Assembly: GCA_963822175.1 (NCBI GenBank)
Contig: CAWGGJ010000008.1
Coordinates: 1,116,001-1,180,000, forward strand
DNA: 64,000 bases
Origin: FEB-25 sp963822175
Lineage (GTDB): Bacteria; Chloroflexota; Anaerolineae; Anaerolineales; UBA4823
Direction: 5' to 3'
The notes under the pieces were generated by a model. It saw only the letters and a program-made list of their open reading frames with translations. It did no database searches and had not been told where the DNA came from. The translations under genes and the position numbers were made by a program. Shown one piece after another: positions 9,963-19,194 of the stretch (position 1 is its first letter; each line of letters starts with the position of its first letter).

Positions 9963-10637
9963 CTATAAATCAATATTGTATTTAGTCTGTGTATTAGCTC
10001 GTTCGGATAAAATATCTTTTGCACAGGAGACGGCTCTACTGGCATCTGGTGCAAAACCATCTGCACCAATCTGATTAGCGAAATCCTGGGTCAGAGGAGC
10101 TCCACCGACCAAGACTTTGACCTGTGGGCGTAGGCCGGATTTTTCCAATAAATAAATCACCGTATGCATTGCTGGCATAGTGGTAGTTATCAAAGCTGAC
10201 ATGGCAATGATATTTGCTTGTTGATTGGTTACTGTAGAAATGAATGCTTCCGGATCGACATCAACTCCCAGGTCGATCACCTCAAACCCGGATCCTTCTA
10301 ACATCATCTTGACCAGGTTCTTGCCAATATCGTGAAAATCCCCTTTCACGGTCCCGATGACAATCCTCCCCGCTGGGTGAGCTTCTGAGCTGGTGAGATA
10401 AGGCTTTAATACGTCCATTCCGGCTTGCATCGCCCGTGCTGCTACGAGCATCTCAGGAACATAATATTCTCCCGCCTCGAAAAGCCGGCCAACTTCCGCC
10501 ATTGCCAAAATCATCCCATCATTCATGATTTTATTACCAGGTATGCCCATATGAAGAGCAATCTTGACATTTTCAGCCACAATTTTATGTTGACCATTTA
10601 GGATATTTGAGTATATTTGTTTAAGGATAGATTCCAT
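9963..10637 (-). CDS. Methyltransferase-type corrinoid protein (MtbC/MttC-like)
   Basis: 224 residues with two parts: an N-terminal helical cap (about 1-85, ending PEMLVAARAMQAGMDVLKP) and a cobalamin-binding Rossmann domain with the base-off motif D100-x-H102-x-x-G105 (GDFHDIGKN), where His102 would be the lower axial cobalt ligand, followed by the SALITTTMPAM segment typical of MtbC/MtaC/MttC proteins. Such proteins shuttle methyl groups between a substrate-specific methyltransferase (B) and an acceptor methyltransferase (A). Neither partner is adjacent; its neighbours are the lacZ pseudogene (15 bp upstream) and GH38 (37 bp downstream). A UroD/MtaA-like protein is encoded at 28.1-29.1 kb. 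The physiological substrate is unknown; demethylation of methylated sugars or small C1 compounds are possibilities. No cobalamin riboswitch is visible in the 15 bp gap. Confidence 0.85.
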   Translation of the reverse strand: MESILKQIYSNILNGQHKIVAENVKIALHMGIPGNKIMNDGMILAMAEVGRLFEAGEYYVPEMLVAARAMQAGMDVLKPYLTSSEAHPAGRIVIGTVKGDFHDIGKNLVKMMLEGSGFEVIDLGVDVDPEAFISTVTNQQANIIAMSALITTTMPAMHTVIYLLEKSGLRPQVKVLVGGAPLTQDFANQIGADGFAPDASRAVSCAKDILSERANTQTKYNIDL

Positions 10638-10652
10638 ATTTCCCTTGTGTAG

Positions 10653-13600
10653 TTAATCAGACCTGGATATTGGCTGCAATGTATAACTAAAAGTATAGTT
10701 GGCTTTTAAAAGGCGATATTGGTCCAATGTATCAGGACCGCAGCTAGCGGTACCAAGCCCACGCATTTCTTTATCAATAAATAAATATATGAGTTCATTT
10801 TTCTGTAGTTCATATGTATGACTGGCTGAATAAAGATCATTTGAAGAATAATTACTGGCAGAAAATTCAAATGTTGGATGACCTTCGATTTTTAATCCAT
10901 GCCCATATTTATCCAATAATTTTAGCCAGCGTATATCCGTTTTATGGCCGTGTTCCTGAGGCATGATATAAGGAGTATACTGTTCTCTAACCGTACTTTT
11001 ATAAATCCCGATCATGGCAGAAGATTTTCTGTCTGCGTAATTCTCCCAAGGACCGCGTCCATACCATTCAAGGTTTTCCAAAGATGGATCAAGTGATAAT
11101 GTAACACCAATCCTGGGGAGATCATAGATCCCTTTTCCCGTTGAAATTTGATTTTTAACCAGCAATTTACCGGATGGTAGGAGAGTATATCGATGGATGT
11201 GAAAAAAATCATCCCAATTTCCCCTACCAGATGCCATATGTGCTACAGAAACGGTTGCAGGCTTTCCAGACCGGGTAATCAATCGAATCCACTTCAATTG
11301 ATATTTTATATCTGGAAAGCCTAGTTTTTTCCATTGGGATAATGGTTTATACGCTTCATCTGGTCGATCGGATAAGAGTTTGATGCCATCATTATCGGTT
11401 GCTGCCCGCCAAACATTTAAATATGGGCCTCTCAATATAAGAGTATTTTCTGCTCCAAATTCAATTAATTCTCCAGTATGTTTATTGAATTTAGCGCTGA
11501 ATGAGTCAATCGATAGCTTGATCGTTTCATCGAAATTAAATGCCTCATAGGGAGACCTATTTGTCTGAATAAAATTGGGTGCATTTTTGTAATGCCTGGC
11601 TTTTCTTATTTGTAATTGTTGCCAGCCAACTTCATGACCAGCGGTAGCCCAATTGCTTGGATTTCTAAGTTTGAAATGAAAATTAATAAAATACTCCTCA
11701 CCATCTCTGGTCATACCAGTGATAGGGAGCTCGAAAATTCTTGATTTTCCGGGAGCAATGTCAAGGTCAGGCAACTCTCCGTGATTAATTATTGCACCAT
11801 TGCGTATCAATTCCCATGAACAAGCCAGCCAATCTAAAGGGATGAAATCATGTTTATTGTGGATACGGATTTTTCCCGTTGAGCCATTGATCAATACTAC
11901 CTTAAAGGGTTGAGCCAGATATTTGAATTCGTACAGGGCTGGGTGAGGTGTCCTGTCTGGCCAGACTAGACCGTCAATGCAAAAATTGGCATCATTAGGC
12001 TTGTCACCAAAATCACCTCCATAAGCCCAGTAAGGTTGTGCGGAGTTAGAATGCTGCTTTATCCCATGATCGATCCATTCCCACAAGAATCCACCCTGAA
12101 CACCGGGATATTTATCAAAGACACACCAATAATCTGCCAGACTTCCATTGCTGTTTCCCATACTATGGGAATACTCACACAAAATAAGTGGACGCTCGCC
12201 CTTATTGTTAGTAGACCAATTTATAATATCATCGATGGTTGGGTACATTGGACAAACAATATCTGTAACCAACCCTCCACCCTGCCACTTACCACCTGGC
12301 CAATTATTTCCCAACGCAGATTCATAATGGAGAGGTCTGGATGGATCAATACCTCGGATGTATCCAGCTGCTGCATCATGATTTGGTCCATATCCGCTCT
12401 CATTTCCCAAGGACCAAAGAATCACTGATGGATGGTTTTTATCGCGTTCAACCATTGCGGAGATACGATCCACAAATGCATTGGTATAACGAGGATCTCG
12501 GCAGATATCCTCAAAAAAGGCATGGCACTCAATATTCGCCTCGTCTATGACATAAAATCCGAGTTGATCACATTCATCATAAAAGTAATCAATCTTTGGG
12601 TAATGGGCTGTACGGATAGCATTGATATTGTATTGCTTCATCAGGTGTAAATCTGCTCTAATTAGTTCAGGTGAAATTGCTTTTCCGGTCTGATCATCGT
12701 GGTCGTGATAATTCACTCCTTTGATCATGACTCGCTTTCCATTCACTAATAACATTCTGTCTTTTATCTCTATCTTCCGAAAGCCTACTTTTATAGCGGT
12801 TAATTCCTCGCCTGAAGGTGATTTCAAAGTGATAATGATGGAATAGAGGTACGGGGATTCAGCAGACCAATGGTACGGGTCAGTGGTTACTTGTTCGAAT
12901 TGAACCTCGTTTGATGGGAATAATGGTGCCAGCCATCTGTCAACCGATGCACCAAATGCCTAACTCATTGGTTTTTTAATCACTGGATTTAAATCAGCGT
13001 CCAATAATAGAACTTCTACCAAGCAATCCTTGGGATAATAAGCAGGCATCCCGATTTTTACTTTTACCCGTAGAATTCCGTTGCGGTAGTCATCACTTAA
13101 ATCGGCGATCGCAAAAACATCATGGATATACGGAATACTGGTGGAATAAAGATATACATCGCGTTGCAAACCAGCCTGCCACCAATGATCCTGGTCTTCG
13201 AGGAATGATGCATCAGACCATTGGATGACGATCATGGTCAATTCATTTTGAACACCTAGCCTCACCCATGATGTTAGGTCAAATTCAGCTGGCGTGCGTG
13301 AGTCCTTGCTGATTCCAATTGGCTGTCCGTTCAGGTAAACATATAATGCTCCTTCACAGCCATCACAATGAAGGACAATTCGCCTGCCAGACCATGTATG
13401 TGGAATTTGAAACATACGACGATATACACCGGTTGGATTAATATCCGGTACATCTGGAGGCAGTTCAGGAAAAGGCATCATCACATTTGTATAGTGTGGG
13501 CGGCCAAAACCTTGCATTGTCCAATTTCCAGGTACTCGAATTGTAGACCAAGAACCACTGTTGAGTCCTTCTTGAGAGATTTCTTCAGGGCGTGAAAAAA

Positions 13601-13790
13601 TCATGAAATCCCAGGTGCCATTCAAGCTCAAATACCAAGGTGAGATTCCACGGTTAAATATTAGTGCTTCAGTAGTTGTTGGGAATGTTATCAGGGAAGG
13701 GCGGGGAGGAAGCTTATTCAATCCTGGCAGTTGGGGCATTTTCCATGTTTTTTGGCCACCAATTTCGAGCAATGAATTATATTGGGACAT
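10653..13790 (-). pseudogene. lacZ: Beta-galactosidase (GH2, LacZ type) interrupted by an in-frame amber codon
   Basis: One continuous reading frame of 1046 codons encodes a LacZ-length GH2 enzyme, broken only by TAG at codon 277 (12962-12960) between VIKKPMS and AFGASVDRWLAP. No frame change is needed; CAG to TAG would be a single transition. The N-terminal part holds the jelly-roll and the start of the immunoglobulin-like domain. The downstream part holds the catalytic barrel with acid/base Glu464 (LWSLGNESGYG) and nucleophile Glu539 (LILCEYSHSMGNSNG), matching E. coli Glu461 and Glu537 in position. There is no signal peptide. It sits between GH13 upstream and the corrinoid protein downstream. 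As read, the product would stop at 276 residues without active site; a sequencing error or suppression would restore it. TAG is an ordinary stop for several neighbours. Confidence 0.85.
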
Positions 13791-14119
13791 AGTAATTATC
13801 CAAACGGTTTTTTATTGAATGTTGTAAATCAGCACTCATTGCTTTACGGATTCGTTTACGCAGTCGCATACGTAGGATGAGAGGTGGGTAGTTAATCAAA
13901 GAAAGGTTTATCAATTTCCACACTTGCACTCAAAGGAGAGGCAAAATGGTAATTTTTCACAAAATGGGTGAGAAGATTTTAAGGAATGGCATTGATTATT
14001 AATCTCAGACTTTTTATAGCAGGCGTGGCGATCTGCTTGAGTTATGAGCAGTAATAATTAAAAACGACCAGCTTCTCGAAAAGGGGATTTGTTCCAAATT
14101 ATAAGTGAACATAGTCAGG
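13791..14119. other. Intergenic region upstream of lacZ
   Basis: The 329 bases between the lacZ start and the GH13 stop are non-coding as far as I can tell. A minus-strand TATAAT lies at 14103-14098, which could start a long (about 300 nt) lacZ leader. A short minus-strand open stretch of about 45 codons ending YYVPI overlaps the lacZ start but resembles nothing I know. A -10-like GATAAT is directly before the lacZ ATG. No clear operator or terminator was seen. Confidence 0.4.
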
Positions 14120-15751
14120 TTATGATTTTTCTACACGATATATTCTCCCAGATCTACCAGGGAGGCGGATTTTCCAATTATTATTTTCAAGGATAACTGC
14201 GTTGTTTGATCCGTATAGTGTTTGCAAAATTGTGCCGGTAATGGAGGGGATAACAGCATCAACAGTCTGTGTAGAGGGGTTAATCGCAATTATGTAAGTT
14301 TCATGTTCATCGCTGCGTTGATAGATTAACGGACAAATACCAGGTTGTGCGAATAAGACTTTAAATTGCGCAGATGCCTGTAAGGCTGGATGGTCTTTTC
14401 GTATAGCCACTAATTCCCGCACTCGTTGAAGCAAAGAACTCGAATTATTTTCTTGTTGAGCAACAGATGGTCGATCTATTGCAATATCTACAGGGAGATA
14501 TAATTCGGATGGGTCTGCTGTTGAAAATCCTGCATTTTCTGAATCTGACCACTGCATCGGGGTGCGTGCACCAGTGCGGTTGTATCCACCCTCCTTGGAA
14601 ACCATGTGATCGAATGAACGCATACCAATTTCATCACCATACCAGATAAAAGGAACACCCGGCATGGTCATCAGGAATAGAAAAACCAGCTCCAGGTCGT
14701 CAGCATTGCGCCCTTTACTTAGCCGAGGATTAATATCATGATTGCCACTAGGAAGTGCAATATGACCTTTCCCTTGGATCGTGCTGAAATGGTTCATATA
14801 GTCGTCCAGGAATTCCATGATGTTCCCGTGTCCTGAAGGATCAAAGAAACTAAATCCGTATGGATCTGTTCCTGGGCCAGGTCCATATGGTTTCCTGAGT
14901 AAAGAGGTATATCCAGGCATACCAAATGGAATGCAAAAATCCATGTGAAATCCAGCCTGGATGGCGCGTGAAGGCACACCCCATTCAGAAATCAGGCAGG
15001 CATCGGGATATTCCGAATCCAGCCAGGTACGAATTTCCTGCCACAGTTTGATCGTTTCGCGACTACCTGGATCGGCTTTTACCAAAGAGAATGCCATATC
15101 CACCCGAAAACCACTGGCACCCATGTCAAGCCAATAGCGAATAATATTCTTAAGTTCCTGCCGCATTTGTTGAGGTCCTGGTGCATCCACAGGTTGCTGC
15201 CAGGGCTGAGCTGGATCAGGATTAGCAAAGCCATAATTGAGCGCTGGTTGTGAATAAAAAAAGTTGGTGAGATAACAACCATCACGCTGGGAGTACCCAC
15301 TGATCACCCTGTAACCAGGAATTTCCCACTTCCAATGGGCATCGGTCCAGATGTAATAATCCGAATATTTATTTCTCTCGGGTTTACATGATTCCATGAA
15401 CCACTGATGTTGAACAGAGGTATGTCCCGGCACCAGGTCCAGAAGGATGCGAATACCTCTTTTTCTGCCTTCTTCAAATAATTGTTTAAGGTCGGTATTT
15501 GTGCCATAACGATCGGCAACCTTATAGTAATCTGCAACATCATAACCCGCATCCTGAAAAGGTGATTCAAAACAGGGATTAATCCAACATGCGTTGACTC
15601 CCAAGGATTGGATGTAATCCAGTTTTTCAATGATTCCAGGGATGTCTCCAATACCATCATCATTGGAGTCATAAAAAGATTGCGGGTAAATCTGATAAAA
15701 AACTGCATCTTCCAACCAAGCAGGTTTTGATTTATTAGCTGCTGCTACCAT
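14120..15751 (-). CDS. Alpha-amylase family glycosidase, GH13 (oligo-1,6-glucosidase/alpha-glucosidase type)
   Basis: 543 residues with the four GH13 conserved regions: LLDLVPGHTS (103-112), GFRVDMAF with nucleophile Asp218 (214-221), LISEWG with acid/base Glu256 (253-258), and SGNHDINPRLS with the transition-state Asp. The start AVFYQIYPQSFYDSNDDGIGD with the DxNxDGxGD calcium loop is typical of the GH13 oligo-1,6-glucosidase, alpha-glucosidase and sucrose-active subfamilies. There is no signal peptide, so it should cleave alpha-glucosides inside the cell. It starts 15 bp downstream of the GH20 stop and is probably on the same transcript. The exact subfamily and linkage are not resolved. Confidence 0.88.
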   Translation of the reverse strand: MVAAANKSKPAWLEDAVFYQIYPQSFYDSNDDGIGDIPGIIEKLDYIQSLGVNACWINPCFESPFQDAGYDVADYYKVADRYGTNTDLKQLFEEGRKRGIRILLDLVPGHTSVQHQWFMESCKPERNKYSDYYIWTDAHWKWEIPGYRVISGYSQRDGCYLTNFFYSQPALNYGFANPDPAQPWQQPVDAPGPQQMRQELKNIIRYWLDMGASGFRVDMAFSLVKADPGSRETIKLWQEIRTWLDSEYPDACLISEWGVPSRAIQAGFHMDFCIPFGMPGYTSLLRKPYGPGPGTDPYGFSFFDPSGHGNIMEFLDDYMNHFSTIQGKGHIALPSGNHDINPRLSKGRNADDLELVFLFLMTMPGVPFIWYGDEIGMRSFDHMVSKEGGYNRTGARTPMQWSDSENAGFSTADPSELYLPVDIAIDRPSVAQQENNSSSLLQRVRELVAIRKDHPALQASAQFKVLFAQPGICPLIYQRSDEHETYIIAINPSTQTVDAVIPSITGTILQTLYGSNNAVILENNNWKIRLPGRSGRIYRVEKS

Positions 15752-15766
15752 AATGTTCTCCTGTTT

Positions 15767-17644
15767 TTATAAATAATCTCTCATGGCAATATCAAAATAA
15801 GCAAGGCTATCAATTAATCCACCAGGGCGATTCCGTTTTAGCCATATCTCTTTATAATCAGCAACGATATTTTTTAATTCATTAGAAAGGAAAGTTTTCG
15901 AATATCTGGTCTCTCGTGAGCCAAATAAACCTCGCTGGCAGGCATGGCGTAATAGGTTTATGGTAAGGAGAAATTCGCGCTGAATTAGTTCTCTGTCCGG
16001 TCGATTAGAATTCGCATGAGGTAAATTCATAGACAACTGCTCGACAATTTCAAGTATGTGATCAAGAATCTTGACTGATATACCAGGGGCATTAATTCCA
16101 AGCAGTTGGTGAACAGGCTGTTGCAAGATGTTAAAAAGCGCAGAAGAATTTTCTGGCTGGATGCCAACCATACGATAAACATTCCCAAGGTCATATGCCA
16201 GGTTACCTAATATGCCAAAATCATCCTGGAAGGCATATCGGTTTAGTAGCTCAGCTATATTTACGCTCTGATTTGCGGAGTATGACCAGGAATAGGCAGC
16301 CCCAGCTGCAAAACCCAGATAGCTTGCAACTAATGTTTGCCAGTGACCATTATCACCCCAATCTGTAATTAAATATCCATCAGCTCCAATTTTAATGCCA
16401 TTGATGGCTGCATTACCAAGATTAAGGATGCAATTATCTGTGCGACCTGCAATAGAATTCCAGGAAGAAGTACCTGGGCAGACATAAAATGGTAATCCCG
16501 ACCGAGCAAATATTTCTCCATGCTGTGCAAAAGGGTGATCAGCTTCGTATCCCCATTCCAATGGAATACAGTCCTTAGGAAGCTCAATCACGAGCTCAGG
16601 ATAATTAATTATCATGTCACCCCAAAATTGCATCCTGAAACCACGTTTGGTTACTTCTTGATATATTTTTAGTAGAAAATCTAAATAAATTCGGCCTTCT
16701 CCAACCTGTGAACAAATATCTTTACTACGACCTTGTCCTATATCGAATGTTTCATCGCAACCAACATTAACCTGACGGCTAGAAAAATGGGGTAAAAGCT
16801 CATCGTAAAGACCACTGATCAGGTCAATGCTCCCAGGTAAAAGAGGGCATAGACTAAACGGCCCACTATAATGTCCCCATGGAAACATAAATCCACCTGG
16901 TGCTTCTGCTAAGTCCTGGTATCGGGGGTGTTTCAGCCATCGCTCCATGTGTCCAAACGAACTCTGATTGGGAACTAACTCAATAAAGCGTTGGCGACAG
17001 TATTCATCCAATTTTAGTATATCGTCACTTGTCAATGGCGAGGAATTTTCCCACACTTCAGGGTGATGCTGGTAAGCAAAGGTATGTTCGGTATATAACT
17101 GCAGCTGATTAATTTTCCAGGATGATAATAAATCGACAAGATTAGTCAAGGTCTCCATCGTTGGTACTTTGTCGCGTGAGATGTCGAGCATGACACCACG
17201 ATGAATAAAATCTGGCCAATCAGTTATCTCAAGGCAAGGTAACGCTCCATCAGGTAGATTATTTTTTGCCGGAGATGATATAAAAAAATTGAATAGCTGC
17301 ACTAAGGTGTTGCATCCATAAAATAACCCTTGTCCATCTTTTGCGCGCAATAAAATACCTGAAGATGATATGCTTAATGAGTATCCTTGAGGACTTGTAC
17401 GTAAATCCGGTTCGATTCTGAGTGTAATTCCAACATACTCATGTGGAACAGCTTTGCTAACATTAATTTCATAATTCAATCGAAGCTGATTCTCTAGAGC
17501 AGTTTGAACTAATACTGCAGTATAAAGGAATTGTTGAGGAAAATCACAATCCAATAGAATAAGCTTCTTCCCAGAAAGCTTGTAATAACCTTCTTTAAAA
17601 TTTATGTGACGCGGAAGCGGGAGAAGTGTGGGTATTAGAGTCAT
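15767..17644 (-). CDS. Beta-N-acetylhexosaminidase, GH20
   Basis: 625 residues. An N-terminal GH20b-type domain (about 1-145) precedes the barrel starting RGVMLDISRDKVPTMETL. The catalytic Asp-Glu pair is D297-E298 in VNVGCDETFDIG; GH20 enzymes use substrate-assisted catalysis with the 2-acetamido group. The C-terminal ~150 residues are helical and not assigned. There is no signal peptide. It is the first gene of the glycosidase block (GH20-GH13-GH2-corrinoid-GH38), with a 590 bp upstream region holding a TATAAT and a palindrome. It would release terminal GlcNAc or GalNAc from imported oligosaccharides. Confidence 0.9.
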   Translation of the reverse strand: MTLIPTLLPLPRHINFKEGYYKLSGKKLILLDCDFPQQFLYTAVLVQTALENQLRLNYEINVSKAVPHEYVGITLRIEPDLRTSPQGYSLSISSSGILLRAKDGQGLFYGCNTLVQLFNFFISSPAKNNLPDGALPCLEITDWPDFIHRGVMLDISRDKVPTMETLTNLVDLLSSWKINQLQLYTEHTFAYQHHPEVWENSSPLTSDDILKLDEYCRQRFIELVPNQSSFGHMERWLKHPRYQDLAEAPGGFMFPWGHYSGPFSLCPLLPGSIDLISGLYDELLPHFSSRQVNVGCDETFDIGQGRSKDICSQVGEGRIYLDFLLKIYQEVTKRGFRMQFWGDMIINYPELVIELPKDCIPLEWGYEADHPFAQHGEIFARSGLPFYVCPGTSSWNSIAGRTDNCILNLGNAAINGIKIGADGYLITDWGDNGHWQTLVASYLGFAAGAAYSWSYSANQSVNIAELLNRYAFQDDFGILGNLAYDLGNVYRMVGIQPENSSALFNILQQPVHQLLGINAPGISVKILDHILEIVEQLSMNLPHANSNRPDRELIQREFLLTINLLRHACQRGLFGSRETRYSKTFLSNELKNIVADYKEIWLKRNRPGGLIDSLAYFDIAMRDYL

Positions 17645-17711
17645 TATTCTAATTAGTATCTGACCAGGATATTAAGAATTTAAACGAGCTTCCTTTAAAA
17701 TAATATATCTA

Positions 17712-17717
17712 ATTATA
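17712..17717 (-). promoter_or_regulatory. Candidate -10 box for the GH20-led glycosidase operon
   Basis: TATAAT on the minus strand at 17717-17712, giving a predicted start near 17705 and a leader of about 60 nt to the GH20 ATG at 17644. No convincing -35 box is present at the right distance; a perfect inverted repeat begins 28 nt upstream of the -10, an arrangement that suggests regulator-dependent transcription. Confidence 0.45.
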
Positions 17718-17744
17718 CGTGATAGATAAAGATATCGCTTTCGC

Positions 17745-17762
17745 TGGTTTATGGATAAACCA
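17745..17762. promoter_or_regulatory. Perfect inverted repeat, candidate operator of the glycosidase block
   Basis: TGGTTTAT-GG-ATAAACCA: two perfect 8 bp arms around a 2 bp centre, located about 100 bp upstream of the GH20 start and just upstream of its candidate -10 box. Size and symmetry fit a dimeric helix-turn-helix regulator such as a LacI- or ROK-type sugar repressor, but no regulator gene is encoded nearby, so the binder is unknown. Confidence 0.45.
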
Positions 17763-18156
17763 CTTACAATAGGTGGAAATGATTAACCGAGGGAAAAAGC
17801 AATGTCCTGGTGGTCAGATTTTGACCAGGGCAGGTGAGGAATGAATTTAAATCATTAAGGAATTGGGATATTCACTTGTGAGAATCTTTACATTATAGGA
17901 TGATCTTCAGCCGGCATGTGATGAAAAATCTTTATCCATCATGGAGAGCCTGATCACCGTATGTGATATTGCAACCTGTAAAAAAATCAATTAGCGGAAA
18001 TCAGCGAGCTCATCGGGGAACGAGGCGGGGTGGGGGATGGTTTCATGTGGCATAGCTGGACACTCCTGGGTATTGATCGAATGATTCCATGTATTAGTTC
18101 ATAATTTACTCCATTCGTTGGTTATTCCCATTATAGAAATCCTGCTCTGAAACACC

Positions 18157-18174
18157 ATGTCGTAAGGACGACAT
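18157..18174. repeat. Short perfect hairpin (7 bp stem) with a third copy of one arm nearby
   Basis: ATGTCGT-AAGG-ACGACAT forms a 7 bp stem with a 4 nt loop; the arm ACGACAT recurs at 18199-18205. It lies 60 bp beyond the stop of the minus-strand lipoprotein hydrolase, so it could help end that transcript, but no strong T tract follows. Function uncertain. Confidence 0.35.
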
Positions 18175-18233
18175 TCGTGCGACAATTGGTTTCTTACCAC
18201 GACATCTGATCCATCAACTTTATTCCTTTCCAT

Positions 18234-19163
18234 TTACTTCGCCTTTAGGAACTCACTTAGGCGCGGATAGAATTCCTCCGGGCATTCATGCCAGAAGTGA
18301 CCGCACTTTTCGATGACTTCATAATCAACCTGGGCATTTACAAGCGCGCCCCGGGTGGCTTCTGCTGTGGCGATATTAAAGGGGTCATCCCTGCCCCACA
18401 TCAAGAGCACCCGCATTCGTAACTTCGCCAGCTCCTCACGGAAATCCATACCCTCTAAATTTGTCCAGGTCAGGTCACGAACCTTCTGGTTGAATTCCGG
18501 TGGCCCCCCCAGGGAAGCTGCAGGGAAGGTGAAGGTGGGGTCAGAAAAGTACGCAGGTAGAATTTGTTCCATCCCAAAACTAGCTCCTTCAGCGGGAGGG
18601 GCTATAACACCCGACTGCATCAGCGCTTGGACCCGTGCCATCATACTTTGATCGCAAACTTCGATATCCTCCCAGGTAGGTGGACCACCGCCGAAAAAGA
18701 TCAACGAGGCCACTCTTTCCGGATAAAGTATGGCATACTGCATCGCCACGATCCCCCCAAACGAATGGCCAAACAAATGGACGCGTTCTGCTTTAACGAC
18801 CAGCCGGATGGCTTCCACATCCTGGGCATACTTTAGCAGCGTATAGCTTTGCGGCGAATCGGGATTATCAGGTTGGGAGGATTTTCCCAATCCTCGTTGG
18901 TCGTAGGTCACAACGGCGCAACCTGATCCAGCCAACCGTTCCAGATCCAGCATATAGTTGCTGGTCAAACCAGGCCCGCCATTGATAGCAATCAATACGC
19001 ACTTCGATTTTGGATTGCCTGCGATCCGGCCGTGTAACGTAACATCCGCCGTCTGTACATCAAATTCCTTCATCGCCGTTCCGCTTCCCTGGCAAGCAGC
19101 TAGAAGGCTTGACAGTGCAAGGAATAACGTGCAACCGAAAATAGTTTTTTTTGTGCTTATCAT
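18234..19163 (-). CDS. Lipoprotein alpha/beta hydrolase, prolyl-aminopeptidase-like
   Basis: 309 residues with a lipoprotein signal peptide: short basic start, hydrophobic core and lipobox LLAAC with lipidated Cys24. The mature part has the alpha/beta hydrolase fold: NGGPG (61-65, the HGGPG-type oxyanion motif of proline iminopeptidases), YDQRGLGKS, nucleophile elbow GHSFGG with Ser134, a late Asp in WGRDDPF and His in KCGHFWHECPEEF. It is predicted to be anchored outside the cytoplasmic membrane and hydrolyse a peptide or ester. The ATG follows a CAGGAG site. It stands apart from the glycosidase block and is flanked by accessory DNA. Substrate unknown. Confidence 0.82.
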   Translation of the reverse strand: MISTKKTIFGCTLFLALSSLLAACQGSGTAMKEFDVQTADVTLHGRIAGNPKSKCVLIAINGGPGLTSNYMLDLERLAGSGCAVVTYDQRGLGKSSQPDNPDSPQSYTLLKYAQDVEAIRLVVKAERVHLFGHSFGGIVAMQYAILYPERVASLIFFGGGPPTWEDIEVCDQSMMARVQALMQSGVIAPPAEGASFGMEQILPAYFSDPTFTFPAASLGGPPEFNQKVRDLTWTNLEGMDFREELAKLRMRVLLMWGRDDPFNIATAEATRGALVNAQVDYEVIEKCGHFWHECPEEFYPRLSEFLKAK

Positions 19164-19194
19164 ATGGGACTCCTGATCGGAAAGTCTATCCCTG

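Larger units (their letters stand above)
17645..18233. other. Upstream region of the glycosidase block with possible coding remnant
   Basis: 589 bases without a recognisable gene. The left part carries the GH20 promoter and the palindrome (see separate entries). Around 17807-17832 there is a weak hairpin (CCTGG/CCAGG type). At about 17987-18105 the plus strand shows an open stretch reading ISELIGERGGVGDGF and ending at a stop, which may be a gene remnant but matches nothing I recognise. At 18157-18174 there is a short perfect hairpin. Confidence 0.4.

Noticed and set aside
10638..10652. Cobalamin riboswitch before the corrinoid gene
   Set aside because: Only 15 bases separate it from the preceding gene, and no B12-box-like sequence is visible.
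12960..12962. Pyrrolysine insertion at the lacZ amber codon
   Set aside because: TAG ends several intact genes in this window, beta-galactosidases have no known pyrrolysine position, and no pyl genes are present; a point mutation or sequence error is simpler.
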